Source of the DNA: Steromphala cineraria
Lineage: Eukaryota > Mollusca > Gastropoda > Trochida > Trochidae
Assembly: GCA_916613615.1 (NCBI GenBank)
Contig: OU744721.1
Span: 84,821,060-84,885,059, forward strand
Length of the DNA: 64,000 nucleotides
Direction: 5' to 3'
Under the pieces are notes generated by a model that worked only from the letters and a program-made list of their open reading frames with translations, ran no database searches and was not told where the DNA came from. Below, piece after piece: positions 61,201 through 64,000 of the stretch. Each line of letters starts with the position of its first letter. The first letter of the stretch is position 1. The position numbers and the translations under genes were made by a program.

Positions 61201-64000
61201 AAGATAATAGTTTATTTTTCTGCGGGCCATCAGTCCATGAACTGATCATTTTTAAGATTATTTCCTAAGAAACAGCATTGTTAGGCCAATATTCCTCTGA
61301 AATTACTATATTGATTATTTAACATGATTTCTTAAACAATATCCGCCCTTTATACAAGCAACGTTCATTGCTGCTTCTATTTTAAATTATGCTACAATTT
61401 GAAACCTTATCCTGGTGTTAGTGTGCTTTGAGCTAATGCAAGTTGCAGATTACATGCTTCTTGTAGGGTCACACAAGCTGGTTGACGGGGAGACCAAATT
61501 TTAGTAGTTTTCTAAACCTGTTGTTTCTCTGTCACTTTATTTTCCTTTCTGTCTGTTCCCATTAACTTTCAATTGCCGAAGCGGCTGAAAACTTCAACTC
61601 CGTGGAAGGTATAATCCACGTATTGAAAAGCTGAAATATTGCTGAGGACATGTTTAAATTCAACTCACTCACTATAAATAATGCGACGTTAAGTCTTAGG
61701 ATATATCATATGTAGGATATATCATGTCTTGACTAATAATTGATTCATTCTAATTGAGATTGACTAACGTTTCAGATCAAATTTATTGGAATTGACAGTC
61801 GCATGTGTTTATGTTAGTAGAGTGTTCCTATTACGAAAATGTATGTTTACAAATTAAAGTTCATGTATGTAAATCCAATCAAATACTTCTAAAACCAGCA
61901 TGTTCGGTATAGCTAATCGAAATAATCTTCTAACAAAAACTGAATAAAAATAGCTGCAAACAGTTTTCACTAAATATTGAAACTTCTATGACAACGGATT
62001 ATCATTAGCTATGTTTGACTTATCTGATATATTCTACGGGTTTAAAATTAGTTTTGAGAAAAAGAAGAGTGTCAAGATCAACGCTTTTCAAAATATCTTG
62101 ATAAAATGTGTATTTTAAAGGAAAGACTCACGAATTTGAATCTGAATAAATCTTTTCCTGCTCAAGAGAAATACAAATTGGTTGTCTAAAAGCATGTTTA
62201 AGTGAGATTGTTCTATTCTATTCAATATTGTATTCTTGAACATACTTTTTATTGATCATCAATTACATAAGACAGTTTCTTTGATTTTTCTTCTCTGATT
62301 AAAGTAATTGCAACTTCTAAGCCAGACACTCTGAAATAGCCCTGTGGTGTTTTCTTCTTTTGTCGTTAATTTCAAGCCTGTACTTTGCAATCGAAGAGAA
62401 ATAAAACATTCATCACCTTCATTATCTGTCTTTGTTAAGTATCAATAACAATAAAGATATGTGAGGAAAATCAAACGATGTGAAATTAAATCCCTCTTAC
62501 TTTGATTTTCTGTTGTGAAAAAAGTCAGTCCAAGTGAAAGTAAATGTTTCATCAAAGCAGATATAATTGATGTGATTTAGGTTTATTCATGGCTTTGAAG
62601 ATAAAAATGCATTACATTATATTAGAAAAACCTTGATTAATAACGCTTTTGATAAGCATATTTTTACTGAATTTATTGAAACAGTCTGCTTATTTTGTTT
62701 AAGTTTAATTTTTAAAAAATCACGATGAAACAAAGCAATCTTCTTCAGTTTTGGTATCACATTTTCTGCCAATCAATGGACTGGGATTGTAGAATACCTG
62801 GCCATTCTTAATTTTGCAAATGTACTTCAGATTCCAAATAACCGGACAAATTCCTAGAAGTTATTTATGATTGGCATTCAAAACAAAAACAATATTTCCT
62901 TGTAAAAAAGAACATTTCGGAGCATATGCTTACCTCTTCATCAGATCGAGTGTGTTTTCCACATTTAAGAAGTTGCTATCTTGAAATTGTACTGTTCTGA
63001 ACCTCAATCTACGACTTTAACCATGTACTAGGAAAACACTATTGGATGAACTATCGGTCAATGATGTATCAAGGGTAAATGTTGCATTTATTATCAATTG
63101 ATATCACCAAAAATGTGAGGAGTATTACATTCGGTATATGTTGCAGTAATAAAGCACCATTGTGGCTTTTAAAACGACGACATGATTTTTTTGATAGCAT
63201 TGATATCATTTACAGTATTTTTAGGTGTAATTGAACATGAGAGAAGACTAAGTGGCCAATAGGATAATTTAATAGTAAAAGTTCAAAGAGTATCAGTACG
63301 TATTAAGTGAATTACCACACTTTTGATTACGGGTTTGATGTCGTCTTATTAGTTTATTAAGTGAAGACATCTGATTCAATGACATGTGACGATTTGTCTT
63401 TTCTAAGGATAGGTTTTGCGAAGTTGAACATTTTTGGATATATTGATAGTGAAGAGTAGACATTGACATTTGACATTCATGTAATCCTGACTGCATATTA
63501 TATGTCACAATACTAAAACATCGTTAAACATTATAGTATAGACTATGGATTGTTATAGTTATCAACAATTCGTGTTTATATACTTTTATATATACTTTTA
63601 TATATACTTTTTTTCTTGAAATGTTTCATCAAAGATATAAAGATGTATATTTCCAAGAGTGGCTTCACGAAATATCCATATCAAGTTTTCTTAAATTTAC
63701 TTTTAGATAAAACATGATTACTGTTCTGAGAAATGATCTCCTATTATGCCCAAAATATGATGAAGTATGGCGTAAATATCTTCCAGCTTATTGTCAGCAC
63801 CACCCACATATGTACAAATTGATTACCAAATTATCAACTGTTGATTATGATAATCTTCTCAAGCTTTATCCGTTCCCAGAGAAGGTGTTCAAAATTAGGA
63901 AACAGTGTATCTGCTACGTGTCAAATGTAAATATTAATTTTGTGGCGCAGTTACTACTATCCGTCTTCAATTCTAAACATCGTGTATTGTTGGCCTCCTG
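58224..64000 (+). repeat. Segmental duplication, copy 2, running off the window
   Basis: Partner of 4668-9640, same orientation, starting at 'aagtactcagacaattaagt'. It is longer because it keeps two pieces that copy 1 lost. At 64000 it still aligns (to 9640), so the true end lies outside. Contains a SINE-like repeat at about 61395-61675 and no intact gene; short frames such as 58755-59036 are disrupted in the partner copy. Confidence 0.9.
61395..61675 (+). mobile_element. SINE-like dispersed repeat (orthologous to 7765-8045)
   Basis: Same element and position as in copy 1, ending 'gctgaaatattgctgaggac' then 'caactcactcact'. It was inherited by duplication rather than a separate insertion. 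The class is uncertain for the same reasons. Confidence 0.4.

Overview
The window looks like AT-rich metazoan nuclear DNA, most likely from a marine mollusc, possibly a vetigastropod. It has no operons or Shine-Dalgarno structure. It is full of LINE 3' ends, a BEL/Pao LTR retrotransposon, a FLYWCH/Mutator-like (MULE) relic, foldback and Tc1/mariner-like ends, microsatellites and old duplicated segments. A SINE-like repeat with a 'gctgaaatattgct...caactcactc' tail resembles repeats I associate with abalone-type gastropods; that attribution is from memory and tentative. I found no convincing host protein-coding gene and no tRNA or rRNA gene. All recognisable coding sequence belongs to mobile elements.

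Layout: 1-4667 is non-coding with an old duplicated block (805-2665, paired with 45660-47365). 4668-9640 is the first copy of a segmental duplication whose second copy is 58224-64000; further partial copies lie at 13760-15200, 34905-35200 (inverted) and 56600-58090. 12506-13442 is a broken MULE transposase. At 15874 and 32358 lie two inverted Tc1/mariner-like ends, each with a colinear CpG-rich array of eleven 11-bp units. Between them are three diverged copies (A 17130-18180, B 19104-20560, C 26340-29060) of another repeat, each interrupted differently by LINE pieces, a possible 1.1-kb MITE (24446-25580), and a 131-bp palindrome (29597-29727).

33231-34747 is an asymmetric foldback element with a perfect 9-bp target duplication and eight 138-bp repeats in its left arm. 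About 35200-45660 is featureless AT-rich DNA. 48142-56581 is a complete, very young BEL/Pao retrotransposon with one intact 1933-codon gag-pol, 1154-bp LTRs differing at only two noticed positions, and a 5-bp target duplication.

The coding parts do not form a pathway. The BEL element appears autonomous. The LINE copies are dead 5'-truncated insertions that nevertheless preserve a 3' hairpin next to the (TCTG)n tail. The MULE relic and foldback may reflect past activity of one DNA-transposon superfamily, which is inference only.
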